Positions 1-9,099 of a stretch of 64,000 nucleotides of DNA are shown here, piece by piece (position 1 is the first letter of the stretch; each line of letters begins with the position of its first letter). The translations under genes and the position numbers were made by a program. Origin of the DNA: Cyclobacteriaceae bacterium (GTDB taxonomy: Bacteria; Bacteroidota; Bacteroidia; Cytophagales; Cyclobacteriaceae). The notes under the pieces were generated by a model. That model worked only from the letters and a program-made list of their open reading frames with translations, did no database searches and was not told the DNA's origin. The stretch is from NCBI GenBank assembly GCA_028281285.1, contig JANQKF010000019.1, positions 62,001 to 126,000 on the forward strand, in the 5' to 3' direction.

Positions 1-1833
1 CAGTTCCAAACCGAGAGTTTCAATAAATTCAGGGTCCGTATTCACAAAATTCATAACAAAAGAATTAGGATAACCCAAACTTGTAGTCGAATAGAAATCA
101 CCAATCATACCATTGGAGCTGGTCACCGATTCGACAGCTGGAATATTGAGAAGTTGTGATTTGAAAAGATCAAGATTATTGACTGAGCTTATGTTCTCTA
201 TCACCAAGACTTGATTGACATCGAGGCCGAGGTTTTGATCTTGGATGAAGTTGAGCTGCCTTTGAACCACTAATACTCCCAGAATCATGAATGATGAGAT
301 AGTGAACTGAATAATCAACAATCCCCTTTGAAGGCGATATTTCTTCTTTCCTGTACTTCCAAATATGCCTCGAACGGCATTTGATACTTTATGAGATGAA
401 AGAAACAATGCCTGATAAAGTCCCAGAAACAGTCCGAAAGCCAAAACACCTAACGATAAGGTCAATAAAATGGAGAGATTGTCTGCATCGAGCAAGGATA
501 TTTTACTTCCAAGTAGCTCATCAAAATTCAGGAAGAGCAATTCCGAAAATAATACTGCGAGTATCAACGAAACGATCAGTATGAGGAAAGACTCTACCAA
601 AAACTGGCGTATCAAAAGTCTTTTATTTGCCCCGTAGACCTTGCGAACACCAACTTCCTTTAATCTTTTGAATGAATGGGCTATTGATAGGTTCAGGTAG
701 TTAAGACATGATACTATTAATAGGAATACTCCCAGTGCCGAGAAAATGTAAACATTGGACATATTTCCGTTCGCCCCAAGCTCAAACTTCAAATTAGACC
801 GAAGATGAATTGTGGTTATAGGCTGTGTGTATATGATGTTATTCTTATCATTCGGATTGGTCACCTTCGTTTCATAATAAGGCTGAAGTTTGTTCTCAAA
901 TTCATTCGAATTCGATTCCGGACTCAATCGTATATAGGTGTAGAAGTTGAACCATCCCCAATTTTTATTGATCCAATAAAAGGTCAGGGGGGTTAGGAAA
1001 TCGAAATCGAAATGTGAGTTGTCAGGTATATCTTCTAAAACAGCACTGACCAAATGGGGCTTATTATCGAATGAGTAAACTGTCAACGTTTCGCCTACCA
1101 CATCCACTTTGGAAAAATACTTCAGCGCCATGCTTTTGGTAATTACAATTTTATCTGGCGCGTTTAAGGCTTCATCCAAATTTCCATGCAAGACAGGGAA
1201 GTCGAAAACATCAAAAAAAGTAGAATCGACTCTGATCAGTCCTTTCTCATAAAAGCGCTGTTGATCACTAGTGCCAATTAAAAATTTACTGCCCCAAGCC
1301 GGGAACAATCGGGTCGAAGCCTCTACTTCCGGAAAATCCTTCTCTAGTGCCAATGACAAGGCAGGTGGAGTAGTAGCATCTGGGATTCTGACTCCTTGGT
1401 CATCCACGAAGTCAATCACCACACGCTGAATTGAGTCTGCTTCACGATGGAATTTGTCATAACTTAACTCCTTGTTGATATAAATGGAAATGAATATGAA
1501 ACAAGCTATACCAACACTTAGGCTTAGCAAATTCATTAGCGTATTCATCCGATGTTTTTGCATGTTTCTCCATGCAAACTTGAAATAGCTCTTGTACATG
1601 ATGTTGAAATTTGAGTCTTGAGTTTTCCTTTTTAATGCGAATGGTCTGAGAAAATGAAGTACATGAAACCAATAGCTGACTCCAGCTCGCCATTCACTCT
1701 TTGTTTTTCTTTCCAGCAAATAATTTTCCAGAAGGTCCCCTTTAACCTCTTCGAGAAGTTCTTCCCTGCAAAACCAACCGAGAAAACGGTTGGCCCATTT
1801 TGGTGGTTGATATTCTTTAGTTCGTCTCTCCAA
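1..1833 (-). CDS. FtsX/MacB-like ABC transporter permease, partial (3' end outside window)
   Basis: This is the N-terminal 611 codons of a large permease whose 3' end lies left of position 1. The first ~60 residues (PPKWANRFLGWFC, then EELLEEVKGDL) form the permease prefix domain that precedes MacB-type permeases associated with PadR regulators. A first membrane segment, a periplasmic MacB core and a first FtsX domain with the RLKEVGVRKVYG motif follow. The start is a TTG at 1831-1833 inside the PadR gene; the 17-bp overlap equals that of the paralogous pair at 4968-4984, which supports it. No ATPase gene is nearby, so the partner ATPase must be encoded elsewhere or the protein works without one. 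It is a paralogue of the permease at 2372-4984. The substrate is unknown. Confidence 0.88.
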   Translation of the reverse strand, partial: MERRTKEYQPPKWANRFLGWFCREELLEEVKGDLLENYLLERKTKSEWRAGVSYWFHVLHFLRPFALKRKTQDSNFNIMYKSYFKFAWRNMQKHRMNTLMNLLSLSVGIACFIFISIYINKELSYDKFHREADSIQRVVIDFVDDQGVRIPDATTPPALSLALEKDFPEVEASTRLFPAWGSKFLIGTSDQQRFYEKGLIRVDSTFFDVFDFPVLHGNLDEALNAPDKIVITKSMALKYFSKVDVVGETLTVYSFDNKPHLVSAVLEDIPDNSHFDFDFLTPLTFYWINKNWGWFNFYTYIRLSPESNSNEFENKLQPYYETKVTNPNDKNNIIYTQPITTIHLRSNLKFELGANGNMSNVYIFSALGVFLLIVSCLNYLNLSIAHSFKRLKEVGVRKVYGANKRLLIRQFLVESFLILIVSLILAVLFSELLFLNFDELLGSKISLLDADNLSILLTLSLGVLAFGLFLGLYQALFLSSHKVSNAVRGIFGSTGKKKYRLQRGLLIIQFTISSFMILGVLVVQRQLNFIQDQNLGLDVNQVLVIENISSVNNLDLFKSQLLNIPAVESVTSSNGMIGDFYSTTSLGYPNSFVMNFVNTDPEFIETLGLEL

Positions 1834-2167
1834 AGTTTAATCCCTTTAGCGCCAGGTCTGAGATTTGATTGAATAATGAGTTTCTGAGTTCATGGTTCTT
1901 TTCCATGGCTCGCTTTCCTGAGGCAGTAATTTGAAAAAGTCGCTTCCTTCTCCCACCCCGCTCGTGAGTGGCATCAGCTAGCTCTGATTTTACAAACCCT
2001 TTGTCCTGTAACCTGCTGAGCGCAGAGTGCACCGCCCCGATTGCCACTTTTCGGCCAGTCTGGGTGATAATTTCCTGCCTAATATTAAGCCCATAGGCTT
2101 CGGGATAGAGTACTCCAATGATGAGTAGTACCAGCTCTTCAAATTCTCCTAGTTGTGTTCCTTTCAT
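1817..2167 (-). CDS. PadR family transcriptional regulator
   Basis: This 116-residue winged-helix protein matches short PadR regulators. Residues 8-60 give the helix-turn-helix with the recognition segment GAVHSALSRLQDKG (44-57), and 70-82 (GGRRKRLFQITA) give the wing, followed by a C-terminal dimerisation helix. It is about 75% identical by eye to the PadR at 4968-5318, and the recognition segment is the same in both. It overlaps the downstream permease by 17 bp, so the two are probably translationally coupled. An inverted repeat at 2183-2238 lies directly upstream. PadR proteins usually repress their neighbour, often in response to small molecules; the ligand here is unknown. Confidence 0.93.
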   Translation of the reverse strand: MKGTQLGEFEELVLLIIGVLYPEAYGLNIRQEIITQTGRKVAIGAVHSALSRLQDKGFVKSELADATHERGGRRKRLFQITASGKRAMEKNHELRNSLFNQISDLALKGLNFGETN

Positions 2168-2182
2168 AAGATTATTTGTCTA

Positions 2183-2238
2183 CCAAGTTTCGTATATGTA
2201 GAACAAATATATACAAATACTACATTTACGAAATTTGG
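2183..2238 (-). promoter_or_regulatory. Probable PadR operator: long inverted repeat around a promoter
   Basis: The arms at 2183-2201 and 2220-2238 are 19 nt each and match in 17 of 19 positions as an inverted repeat, separated by 18 nt. The spacer holds a minus-strand TATATTTG (2204-2211), a perfect Bacteroidota -7 box (TAnnTTTG), about 37 bp before the PadR start. A repressor bound to both arms would cover this promoter. The same geometry recurs at 5335-5388 before the other PadR gene. That PadR binds here is inferred. Confidence 0.75.
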
Positions 2239-2291
2239 TTGCATGAATTTATGACGATCGAATTCCAAAAACATTTCACCAGTTCACAAAA

Positions 2292-2319
2292 AAAAGTCGC
2301 GATTCATATCACGACTTTT
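2292..2319 (-). terminator. Rho-independent terminator of the 2372-4984 permease unit
   Basis: Arms at 2292-2303 and 2308-2319 pair over 12 bp with one mismatch around the loop TCAT. Read on the minus strand the stem runs into eight T residues. It lies about 50 bp past the permease stop codon and separates that operon from the next PadR unit. Confidence 0.85.
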
Positions 2320-2371
2320 CACTTTTGCCAGGTAAAAGTGTTACAAAGGGGTTTCGAATTCTTTGTTTGGC

Positions 2372-4984
2372 TTACTCCAGCCTTAGGTTTTTTACAGGAT
2401 TCATTCTTAGCAATTGAATGATATGAGATGAGATGGTCAAGAAGATCACACCTCCCAACAATATGATTGCCATAAGAAAAGGAACCGAACTAAGCCCATC
2501 CAACGAGTCTGGAAAGATCTGTTCGAACATAAAATCGAATAAGAAATAGCTCAGTGGAATACCGAGCACTAATGCCATACCCATCAATATCAGGAACTGT
2601 TTTGATATCAAATTCACGATATGGCCGCCCTTGGCTCCCAAGACTTTCCTAATACTGTATTCCTTGATTTTTTTCATCACCATTAAAGACGCCAAGCCAA
2701 ACAAACCCATCGCAGAAAGCACTATCGCAACAAAGGCAACAAATTGCATGATCTGGTTCAATGCTCCAGTGGACTCAAAAAATCCGTCAAAGACCTCTTC
2801 CTGGAAGAACCCATTGTATGGAGAATCTGGAAAAAGATTAGCCCAGTCATTCATCACAACTTGTTCTGTTGTGGTCAATCCACCTGACACTGTTTTGAAA
2901 GAAATGTAATTGTATCCGTTGTCATTGAGCCTGAATAGAGCTGGAGTCATTGGGGTGAAGAAATCGTCAAATCGAAAATCTTCAACTACTCCAATAATAG
3001 TCACATTTTCACCGTCAAGTTCAATAGAGGTCATTTCAATAGCCGAAGGGTCCATTCCGGACTTCTTCAGGAAGTTCTCATTCACAATGACATGTTGTAC
3101 ATCTGTGGAAAAGGCCTTGTTGAAAGTCCGTCCAGTTACAAGCCGGACCCCAAGTGTCTCAAGGTAACCGGCCCCCACTGTAAATGAACGCACAGTCATT
3201 CGCTCATCAAGCAATTTCACAACCCCCTGATTCTGACTCAGGCCTATCTGACTTTGTGAGCCGGCAGAGCCAAGAATTCTCGGGGACTGTGCTGCCAATT
3301 TTAACATTTCATCTGCCTGTTCTTGGTTATCAACGGGCACTACCAATATATTTTCCTGGTTATATCCCCAGTCTTTTTCTGACTGGAACTCATTGATCGA
3401 AGTGAATAGCAAGCCGGAAACGATTGCCACAAACGTTAAGAAGAATTGTATGGTCAGAAAAAATCGACTAAGCCTGTTGTTTCCAGCTTTTTGCCTCTTA
3501 CCTTTCAATATATCAACCGGCTTAAATGCTGAGATATATAGGGCTGGATAAGCTCCGGAAACAAGACCCAAAATCAAAAACAGACCAAAAAGGAAAACCA
3601 TAATGTAGGGATCTTGAAGTAGGTTCACCGCATAATTCGATCCTGAAAAGATGGCATTCACCCCAGGCAGAAACAGGTATGTACCTATCACGGCACCTAC
3701 TATCGTGGCGATGAGGCAAAGAAGGAAGTTTTCGGTCATAAATTGGGCTACCAACTGCTTTCTTTGTCCTCCAACAACCTTTCTGACCGCTATTTCATTG
3801 AGGCGCTTCTGGGTCATAGAAACGGAAATGTTGATATAGTTAAAACAAGCTGATATCAGCAATAAAGCGCTAATGATGGCAAACATCATCAGAATCTGTG
3901 GTGTACTCCCACTCGCATAGGGCTCACTGATAAACTGGGCATTTCTCGCTAGGGAGGTCAATGGCTCTAACCGGAACTTCTGAATTGGCCAATCTTGATT
4001 GATCTCATTGGAGACCGCTTTGTGTTTATCAAGTGATGACTCCAACACATTCAAATTGGCAGACCCATCTAGCTCAATAAATGTAAATACTGATTCGTTT
4101 CGAACATCATCCCATTGTGCCAGTTTGGTACCGTAGATGTTCTCCAGGTTGTCCAAATTCACCAGGAAATCGAAACTAAACGAGGCATTGTCAGGGAAAT
4201 CATGAGCTACACCGGCCACTTGAAACAGGTGTGAAACACCATCGATTATTAGCTTAACCTCCTCGCCCACAACCTCTTGGTCATCAAAATATTTAAGAGC
4301 CAGTCGTTCTGAAATAATCACACTCGACTTGGAAACCAAGGCGGACGATTCGCCATACATCAAAGGAAAAGAAAAGAGACTCAGGTATTCCGGATCAGCA
4401 AATGTGATTCTTTCATTAAAGACTTTGTCATCAAACCTCACAATCCCTGAAGTCACTTTGACCCGTGTCATTTCTTCGATCTGGGGTACCTCATCGAGGA
4501 GCACTTGTCCAAGTAAAAGTGGGGTTTTCCCCCAAGTCTCATCTCTACCATTCCAATCGATGTCACTTTGAATCGCATAAATGCGATCAGCCTCCTGGTG
4601 AAATTGATCCAAAGTAAATTGCCTTTCTAGTAGGACATAAACTACTACCGAAATGGCTATAGTAGTTGCTAAGCCGAATACATTGATAAAAGAAGCAAGG
4701 CGTTGCCTTTTTAGATTTCTTATTCCTGTCTTGAGATAACTTCTGTACATAATGATGGAGTTTGCTTGTTTACGTTTTCCTCTAAGGGCGAAAGGTCTCA
4801 GAAAGTGAAACACATGATACCAGTACACCAGGTTGGCACGAAACCAACCTCGCAGTTCAAGTTGATCCTTGTAAAGCTCGAAGAGATCCCCCTCGATTTC
4901 CTCCACGAGTTCCTTTTTGCAAAACCAGTTTAGAAATTGGTCGGCAAGCTTTGGAGGCGATATCTTCTTAGAAGGATCCTTCAA
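2372..4984 (-). CDS. FtsX/MacB-like ABC transporter permease with N-terminal prefix domain
   Basis: The 870-residue protein has a cytoplasmic prefix domain (about 1-75, with FLNWFCKKELVEEIEGDL), a first membrane helix near 97-118, a periplasmic MacB core, an FtsX domain with RLNEIAVRKVVGG, a second periplasmic segment and a second FtsX domain with KEYSIRKVLGA near the C-terminus. This duplicated-permease layout is typical of MacB-type exporters or mechanotransmitters in Bacteroidota. The start is TTG (4982-4984) inside the upstream PadR gene, 17 bp before its stop codon. No ATP-binding subunit is adjacent. The PadR partner suggests induction by a toxic or signalling compound, which the sequence does not identify. 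Confidence 0.93.
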   Translation of the reverse strand: MKDPSKKISPPKLADQFLNWFCKKELVEEIEGDLFELYKDQLELRGWFRANLVYWYHVFHFLRPFALRGKRKQANSIIMYRSYLKTGIRNLKRQRLASFINVFGLATTIAISVVVYVLLERQFTLDQFHQEADRIYAIQSDIDWNGRDETWGKTPLLLGQVLLDEVPQIEEMTRVKVTSGIVRFDDKVFNERITFADPEYLSLFSFPLMYGESSALVSKSSVIISERLALKYFDDQEVVGEEVKLIIDGVSHLFQVAGVAHDFPDNASFSFDFLVNLDNLENIYGTKLAQWDDVRNESVFTFIELDGSANLNVLESSLDKHKAVSNEINQDWPIQKFRLEPLTSLARNAQFISEPYASGSTPQILMMFAIISALLLISACFNYINISVSMTQKRLNEIAVRKVVGGQRKQLVAQFMTENFLLCLIATIVGAVIGTYLFLPGVNAIFSGSNYAVNLLQDPYIMVFLFGLFLILGLVSGAYPALYISAFKPVDILKGKRQKAGNNRLSRFFLTIQFFLTFVAIVSGLLFTSINEFQSEKDWGYNQENILVVPVDNQEQADEMLKLAAQSPRILGSAGSQSQIGLSQNQGVVKLLDERMTVRSFTVGAGYLETLGVRLVTGRTFNKAFSTDVQHVIVNENFLKKSGMDPSAIEMTSIELDGENVTIIGVVEDFRFDDFFTPMTPALFRLNDNGYNYISFKTVSGGLTTTEQVVMNDWANLFPDSPYNGFFQEEVFDGFFESTGALNQIMQFVAFVAIVLSAMGLFGLASLMVMKKIKEYSIRKVLGAKGGHIVNLISKQFLILMGMALVLGIPLSYFLFDFMFEQIFPDSLDGLSSVPFLMAIILLGGVIFLTISSHIIQLLRMNPVKNLRLE

Positions 4985-5318
4985 AATTGAGTCCCTTTAG
5001 TGCCAAATCTGAAATCCGATCAAACAGAGAATTTCTTAACTGATGATTAGTCTCAAGAGCTCGCTTACCACTCGCTGTGATTTGGAATAAGCGCTTTCTT
5101 CGACCTCCCCGTTCATGGGTGGCCTCAGCAAACTCCGATTTCACAAACCCTTTGTCCTGAAGTCGGCTTAGCGCTGAATGCACTGCACCAATCGTCACAT
5201 TTCTTCGGCTCTCTTTCATAATCTCCTGCCGAATGCCATATCCATAAGCATCGGGATACAATACCCCGACCACCAGTAAAACGAGCTCTTCAAATTCGCC
5301 CAGTTGTGTTCCTTTCAT
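4968..5318 (-). CDS. PadR family transcriptional regulator
   Basis: A 116-residue winged-helix regulator, paralogous to the one at 1817-2167. The segment IGAVHSALSRLQDKGFVKSE (43-62) containing the recognition helix is identical in both, while residues 34-41 and the last residues differ. It is the first gene of a two-gene unit with the permease it overlaps by 17 bp. An inverted repeat at 5335-5388 lies 17 bp upstream of its ATG. Autorepression and control of the permease are the likely roles; because the DNA-reading segment is the same, cross-talk with the other PadR is plausible. Confidence 0.94.
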   Translation of the reverse strand: MKGTQLGEFEELVLLVVGVLYPDAYGYGIRQEIMKESRRNVTIGAVHSALSRLQDKGFVKSEFAEATHERGGRRKRLFQITASGKRALETNHQLRNSLFDRISDLALKGLNFEGSF

Positions 5319-5334
5319 AGTAATTTTCGCATAT

Positions 5335-5388
5335 CAATATTCATATATGTAGACTATATGATTACAATTTCTACATTTATGAATATTG
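5335..5388 (-). promoter_or_regulatory. Probable PadR operator: second long inverted repeat
   Basis: Arms at 5335-5352 and 5371-5388 (18 nt each) match in 17 of 18 positions as an inverted repeat with an 18-nt spacer. The inner halves, TATATGTAG on the left and CTACATTTA on the right, are the same as in the repeat at 2183-2238, while the outer bases and the spacer differ. Conservation of arms and spacing but not of spacer sequence is what a protein-binding site would show. I see no convincing -7 box within this spacer. Confidence 0.72.
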
Positions 5389-5481
5389 CTTAATACCTGA
5401 AAGACTCAACAGGTCTGGAAATGTTTCGCGAGTAGCAAAAAAAACTTCCATTATGACCTTACCTCTCTAAAATCGAGGTTT

Positions 5482-6576
5482 TTATTTGACCCCAAAAAGG
5501 GGGCGAAGAAAGAAGATCCTCCTAATCAACAGCTCATAGAGTAGCCAGCAACCACCAAACGTACCGAAGATCATAATAATCGCTTTCAGCCCTAAGCTGA
5601 TTGGGCTGTTCATTAAGTAATAGCCCAGAATCAACGTTATAGTTTGGTGTAGAATATAGAATGGATAAACCGCTCGATTTCGGTACTTCAATAATCGGCT
5701 ATTCTTGTTTAGAAAAATCGAGCCGAACCCCAGTATCACTAAGATCCAACTCCAAATGTTCAGTGAGGCTATTAATGGTATCCAGAATATGCTTAGGTAG
5801 TTATCCCACATCCAAAGCAATACTGGGAATGCGATCATCCCGATACCAAGAGTATAAAATCTCAATTTTCTTATTGCCCCCCAAACCTCTTGATTTACTG
5901 AAGCCATTAGATAACCGAACAAAAAGAATAGGTAGTAATGTGCCAGTGCATACCAATCACCAATTAAAGCGTGATTAATAGGATAATAGGGTTCCAAGAA
6001 TACTTCAACCAGAAACAAGGGCACAACAAACAAATAAAGAACCACTGGTTTCTTCTTCACCAACTTTGCAAACTTGCCCATTATAGCGTCATTCTTTCTG
6101 AAATAGGTAAACAACGGGGTGGAAACAAGAGACATCAGCAGCAGATACGGAAGAAACCATAAATGCCCCCAGCTAAAATTCCCTTGCGGATAAATACCTG
6201 AGAAAAAATCGGGGTAAAATTGCCAAAAAGAAGAATAAGCATAACCTTGAGACAATCTGACCAGATATACCTGGGGTGGAACCACTACCAATATTCCTAT
6301 AAGTAAAGGCCAGAACAGCCTTCTCCAACGTTCAAAGACAAATTGCCATCCATTTCTTTTTGACATGGCAAACTTGGTTCCCATACCCGAAATCAGAAAG
6401 AGAATTGGTAATCGCCATCTGTTTATGAAAACCATTGGCCATTCTAGCCATTCGATAGTTTCATTATTCTTCAATTCCCAGTCCCAGGGAACAAAAAACA
6501 TTCCTACATGATAGATTATCAGTATGTCGAATACGATAACCCGTATCCAGTCAAGCTCATACTTCCGTTCAGCCAT
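5482..6576 (-). CDS. Acyltransferase family membrane protein (acyltransferase 3 type)
   Basis: The 364-residue polytopic protein begins with YELDWIRVIVFDILIIYHVG, the first helix typical of acyltransferase-3 proteins, followed by RWRLPILFLISGMGTKFA and about ten membrane segments. Family members acylate cell-surface polysaccharides or lipids at the inner membrane. The ATG at 6574-6576 lies 19 bp after the permease stop at 6596, so it is probably co-transcribed with that permease and the AraC regulator further upstream. The acceptor substrate cannot be read from the sequence. Confidence 0.88.
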   Translation of the reverse strand: MAERKYELDWIRVIVFDILIIYHVGMFFVPWDWELKNNETIEWLEWPMVFINRWRLPILFLISGMGTKFAMSKRNGWQFVFERWRRLFWPLLIGILVVVPPQVYLVRLSQGYAYSSFWQFYPDFFSGIYPQGNFSWGHLWFLPYLLLMSLVSTPLFTYFRKNDAIMGKFAKLVKKKPVVLYLFVVPLFLVEVFLEPYYPINHALIGDWYALAHYYLFFLFGYLMASVNQEVWGAIRKLRFYTLGIGMIAFPVLLWMWDNYLSIFWIPLIASLNIWSWILVILGFGSIFLNKNSRLLKYRNRAVYPFYILHQTITLILGYYLMNSPISLGLKAIIMIFGTFGGCWLLYELLIRRIFFLRPLFGVK

Positions 6577-6595
6577 TATCCTTCTAGAATATGAT

Positions 6596-9031
6596 TCACT
6601 CGTACCTCAAAGCACGTGTTGGGTTACTTCTAGAAGTTTTGAGCGAAAGCACGCTGATAGTAAGCAGAATTGTTCCTAAAATCCCTGTCGCAGTGATAAG
6701 AAAAATCAATGGATTCATTGGGGTCTGGTAAGTGAAATTGTTGAGCCAACCGGCAATGAAATAATAGGTCGAAGGAATCGCCACCAGCAAGGAAACCACT
6801 GCTATTTTCAAATATTTCAGGTTTAGCAGCAATAGAATTTGAGCTACCGATGCTCCCAGGACCTTGCGGATTCCGATCTCTTTAATCCTTTTTCTTAGCA
6901 CCATTAATGCCACCCCAATCAAACCTGCCACTGATAAGAATATGGATATAACCGAGAAGAGACTTACCAGATCCAATGTTCTTGATTCTTCTTTGTAGAG
7001 CTCTTCGATTCGGCCATCCAGAAAGTAGTATTCAAAGGAATTCAATGGATCATAGCTATTGTATACTTCCTGAATATGATTGACTGTCCTCTCGAGATCG
7101 GCACCCTGTGTTTTAATCATTAGAAAGTTATAGTCATCGGGATAAATCTGCATGATGATAGGTTTGATGGCTTCGTGCAACGATTTGAAATGAAAATCCT
7201 TTACTACGCCCACTATGGTACCCGGCTTCATTCGGTCATCGTCATCATAAAAGATTCGCTTACCCAAGGGGTCCTCCAGATTGTAATTCCTGGCTGCAGT
7301 CTCATTAATGATGTAATTCACTCCTGCTGAATCTGAAGCGTAGGATTGATCAAATTTCCTTCCTTTAACAATCTCAAGATCTAAAGTTTCAAATACATCA
7401 TAGTCTACCAGGAACTCTCCTATTAAAACAGAGTTCAGTTCGTCTTGATCCCAATAGGAAGGATTGTAGTTAAACTGCCCTCCGGGGATGTTTGAAACGG
7501 CTGTTACATTCTGAATATTAGGATCTTCGTATAACCGCGACTTAAAGGCTTTCAGCCGCGGCACTATCTCATCATCTTCCTTAATTCTAACCACCAGAAG
7601 GTTCTCTTTGTCAAAACCAAGTTCTTTTTCCTTCAGAAAGCTGATCTGATCATGAATGAAAAGACTTCCACTAATCAAAAGCACCGACATAAAGAACTGA
7701 ATGCCCAAGAGCAGGTTTCTGGCCACTCCACCTTTCAGGGAATTTGGGCTCATTCCTTTCAAGATCTTTCCGGGGTCTATAGAATTCAAATAAATGGAAG
7801 GATAGAAGGCAGCCAATGCAGCAATCACCAAGGCGATCATAAAAAGTGGAATCAAAAGACCAGATGACCATACCATTGTTTCTGAAATCTGGCCCTTTAC
7901 CAATGCATTAAATGCCGGCAGTACCATAACCATCAGTCCAATTGATGCCATCAGAGATGTAAACACAAAGGCTACAGATTCAAACAGAAACTGGCGAAAC
8001 AATTGTCCTTTAAAAGCTCCGAGAGTTTTGCGTACGCCAATCTCTTTCAGGCGTTCAATAGATCTAGCTGTGCTAAGGTTCACAAAATTGATCACAGAAA
8101 TCAGTAGGATGAAAACCCCTGAGATACCGTAGATATAGATATAGGAATAATCACTGTTAGCATCTAATTCCCATCTTAAATGTGATTCTAAGTGAATACT
8201 TTCAATAGGCTGAAGAGCGAAACCAATCTCACCTGCCTCCATTCGCCTATAGGAATTTCTTGCTTCTTCGTTTCTTGGAGGTAGGTATTTCAAAAGCCAT
8301 TGAGGCATCCTTCTCTCGAGGTCTTTTTTATCTACACCTGAGCTCAGTTTCACGTAGTTGAAGTGACCAAAATCGCCCCACTGAAACCAACCTTGATTCG
8401 GATTCAGGCTCTTTGTGGTCACGTATGAAACGATAAAGTTGAATCGAAAATGAGAATTAAGAGGAGGGTCTTTCAAAACAGCAACCACCTCCAAAGGAAG
8501 TTCCTCATTTCCATATGCAAGGAACTTTCCGATAGGGTCTTCTTCTCCGTAGAAGCGCTTTGCCATAGACTCACTGATTAACAAACCACCTACCTTTTCC
8601 AAAACCGTAGGATCTCCAGAAATAAATTCGAATGAGAAAACATCAAAGAAGGTAGTGTCTACCAAGTAGCCTTCCGGTTCGTCAAAGACAATATTGTTTT
8701 CCTTGTTTACAAATCTGGTGGTAGTCTTGGTAAGTCCGGGTCCATAAACGGGAGAAAGGCTAACTGCCGCTTCGACTTCAGGGAAGTCGTTCTTCATGGC
8801 CTGGGCCATTGGGTGTGGTGTTCTTGTCTGAGGGTTGTCACTCATCCAGGCCACGCGATGTATATCCTCGGAACGTTCATGAAATGAGTCGTAAGACATT
8901 TCATGATTGATATGTAGATAGATCAATGAAGAAAGGGTGAATGCAAGCACCAAACCCAGCACATTAATTAAAGAGAAAAGGGGATTTTTGATAAGTACTC
9001 TTAGGAAGACTTTGAGGTTATTCTTGAGCAT
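6596..9031 (-). CDS. FtsX/MacB-like ABC transporter permease without prefix domain
   Basis: An 811-residue permease starting directly at the first membrane helix (about 18-40, FSLINVLGLVLAFTLSSLIY), with no prefix domain. It has two MacB core/FtsX repeats: RLKEIGVRKTLGAFKGQL marks the first FtsX domain and KEIGIRKVLGASVAQILLL the second. It lies between an AraC-type membrane regulator (9100-10245) and an acyltransferase (5482-6576), all on the same strand, and a candidate -7 box is at 9048-9055. Its family relation to the two PadR-linked permeases is clear but more distant. No ATPase is encoded nearby. Confidence 0.93.
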   Translation of the reverse strand: MLKNNLKVFLRVLIKNPLFSLINVLGLVLAFTLSSLIYLHINHEMSYDSFHERSEDIHRVAWMSDNPQTRTPHPMAQAMKNDFPEVEAAVSLSPVYGPGLTKTTTRFVNKENNIVFDEPEGYLVDTTFFDVFSFEFISGDPTVLEKVGGLLISESMAKRFYGEEDPIGKFLAYGNEELPLEVVAVLKDPPLNSHFRFNFIVSYVTTKSLNPNQGWFQWGDFGHFNYVKLSSGVDKKDLERRMPQWLLKYLPPRNEEARNSYRRMEAGEIGFALQPIESIHLESHLRWELDANSDYSYIYIYGISGVFILLISVINFVNLSTARSIERLKEIGVRKTLGAFKGQLFRQFLFESVAFVFTSLMASIGLMVMVLPAFNALVKGQISETMVWSSGLLIPLFMIALVIAALAAFYPSIYLNSIDPGKILKGMSPNSLKGGVARNLLLGIQFFMSVLLISGSLFIHDQISFLKEKELGFDKENLLVVRIKEDDEIVPRLKAFKSRLYEDPNIQNVTAVSNIPGGQFNYNPSYWDQDELNSVLIGEFLVDYDVFETLDLEIVKGRKFDQSYASDSAGVNYIINETAARNYNLEDPLGKRIFYDDDDRMKPGTIVGVVKDFHFKSLHEAIKPIIMQIYPDDYNFLMIKTQGADLERTVNHIQEVYNSYDPLNSFEYYFLDGRIEELYKEESRTLDLVSLFSVISIFLSVAGLIGVALMVLRKRIKEIGIRKVLGASVAQILLLLNLKYLKIAVVSLLVAIPSTYYFIAGWLNNFTYQTPMNPLIFLITATGILGTILLTISVLSLKTSRSNPTRALRYE

Positions 9032-9047
9032 GACTTTTAGTTTTAAT

Positions 9048-9055
9048 CAAATCTA
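9048..9055 (-). promoter_or_regulatory. Candidate -7 box of the 6596-9031 permease
   Basis: On the minus strand the bases read TAGATTTG, a full match to TAnnTTTG, 16 bp upstream of the permease ATG. A TTTA 16 nt further upstream could be a degenerate -33 element. It suggests the permease can be transcribed separately from the AraC gene. Confidence 0.45.
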
Positions 9056-9099
9056 TGCTCGTTGATCTCACTAAACGACTGATCCGGTCGGTTCGATGT

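Noticed and set aside
1457-1693. Short minus-strand frame at the left edge
   Set aside because: It is out of frame with the permease running from TTG 1833, whose frame is open to position 1 and matches its paralogue.
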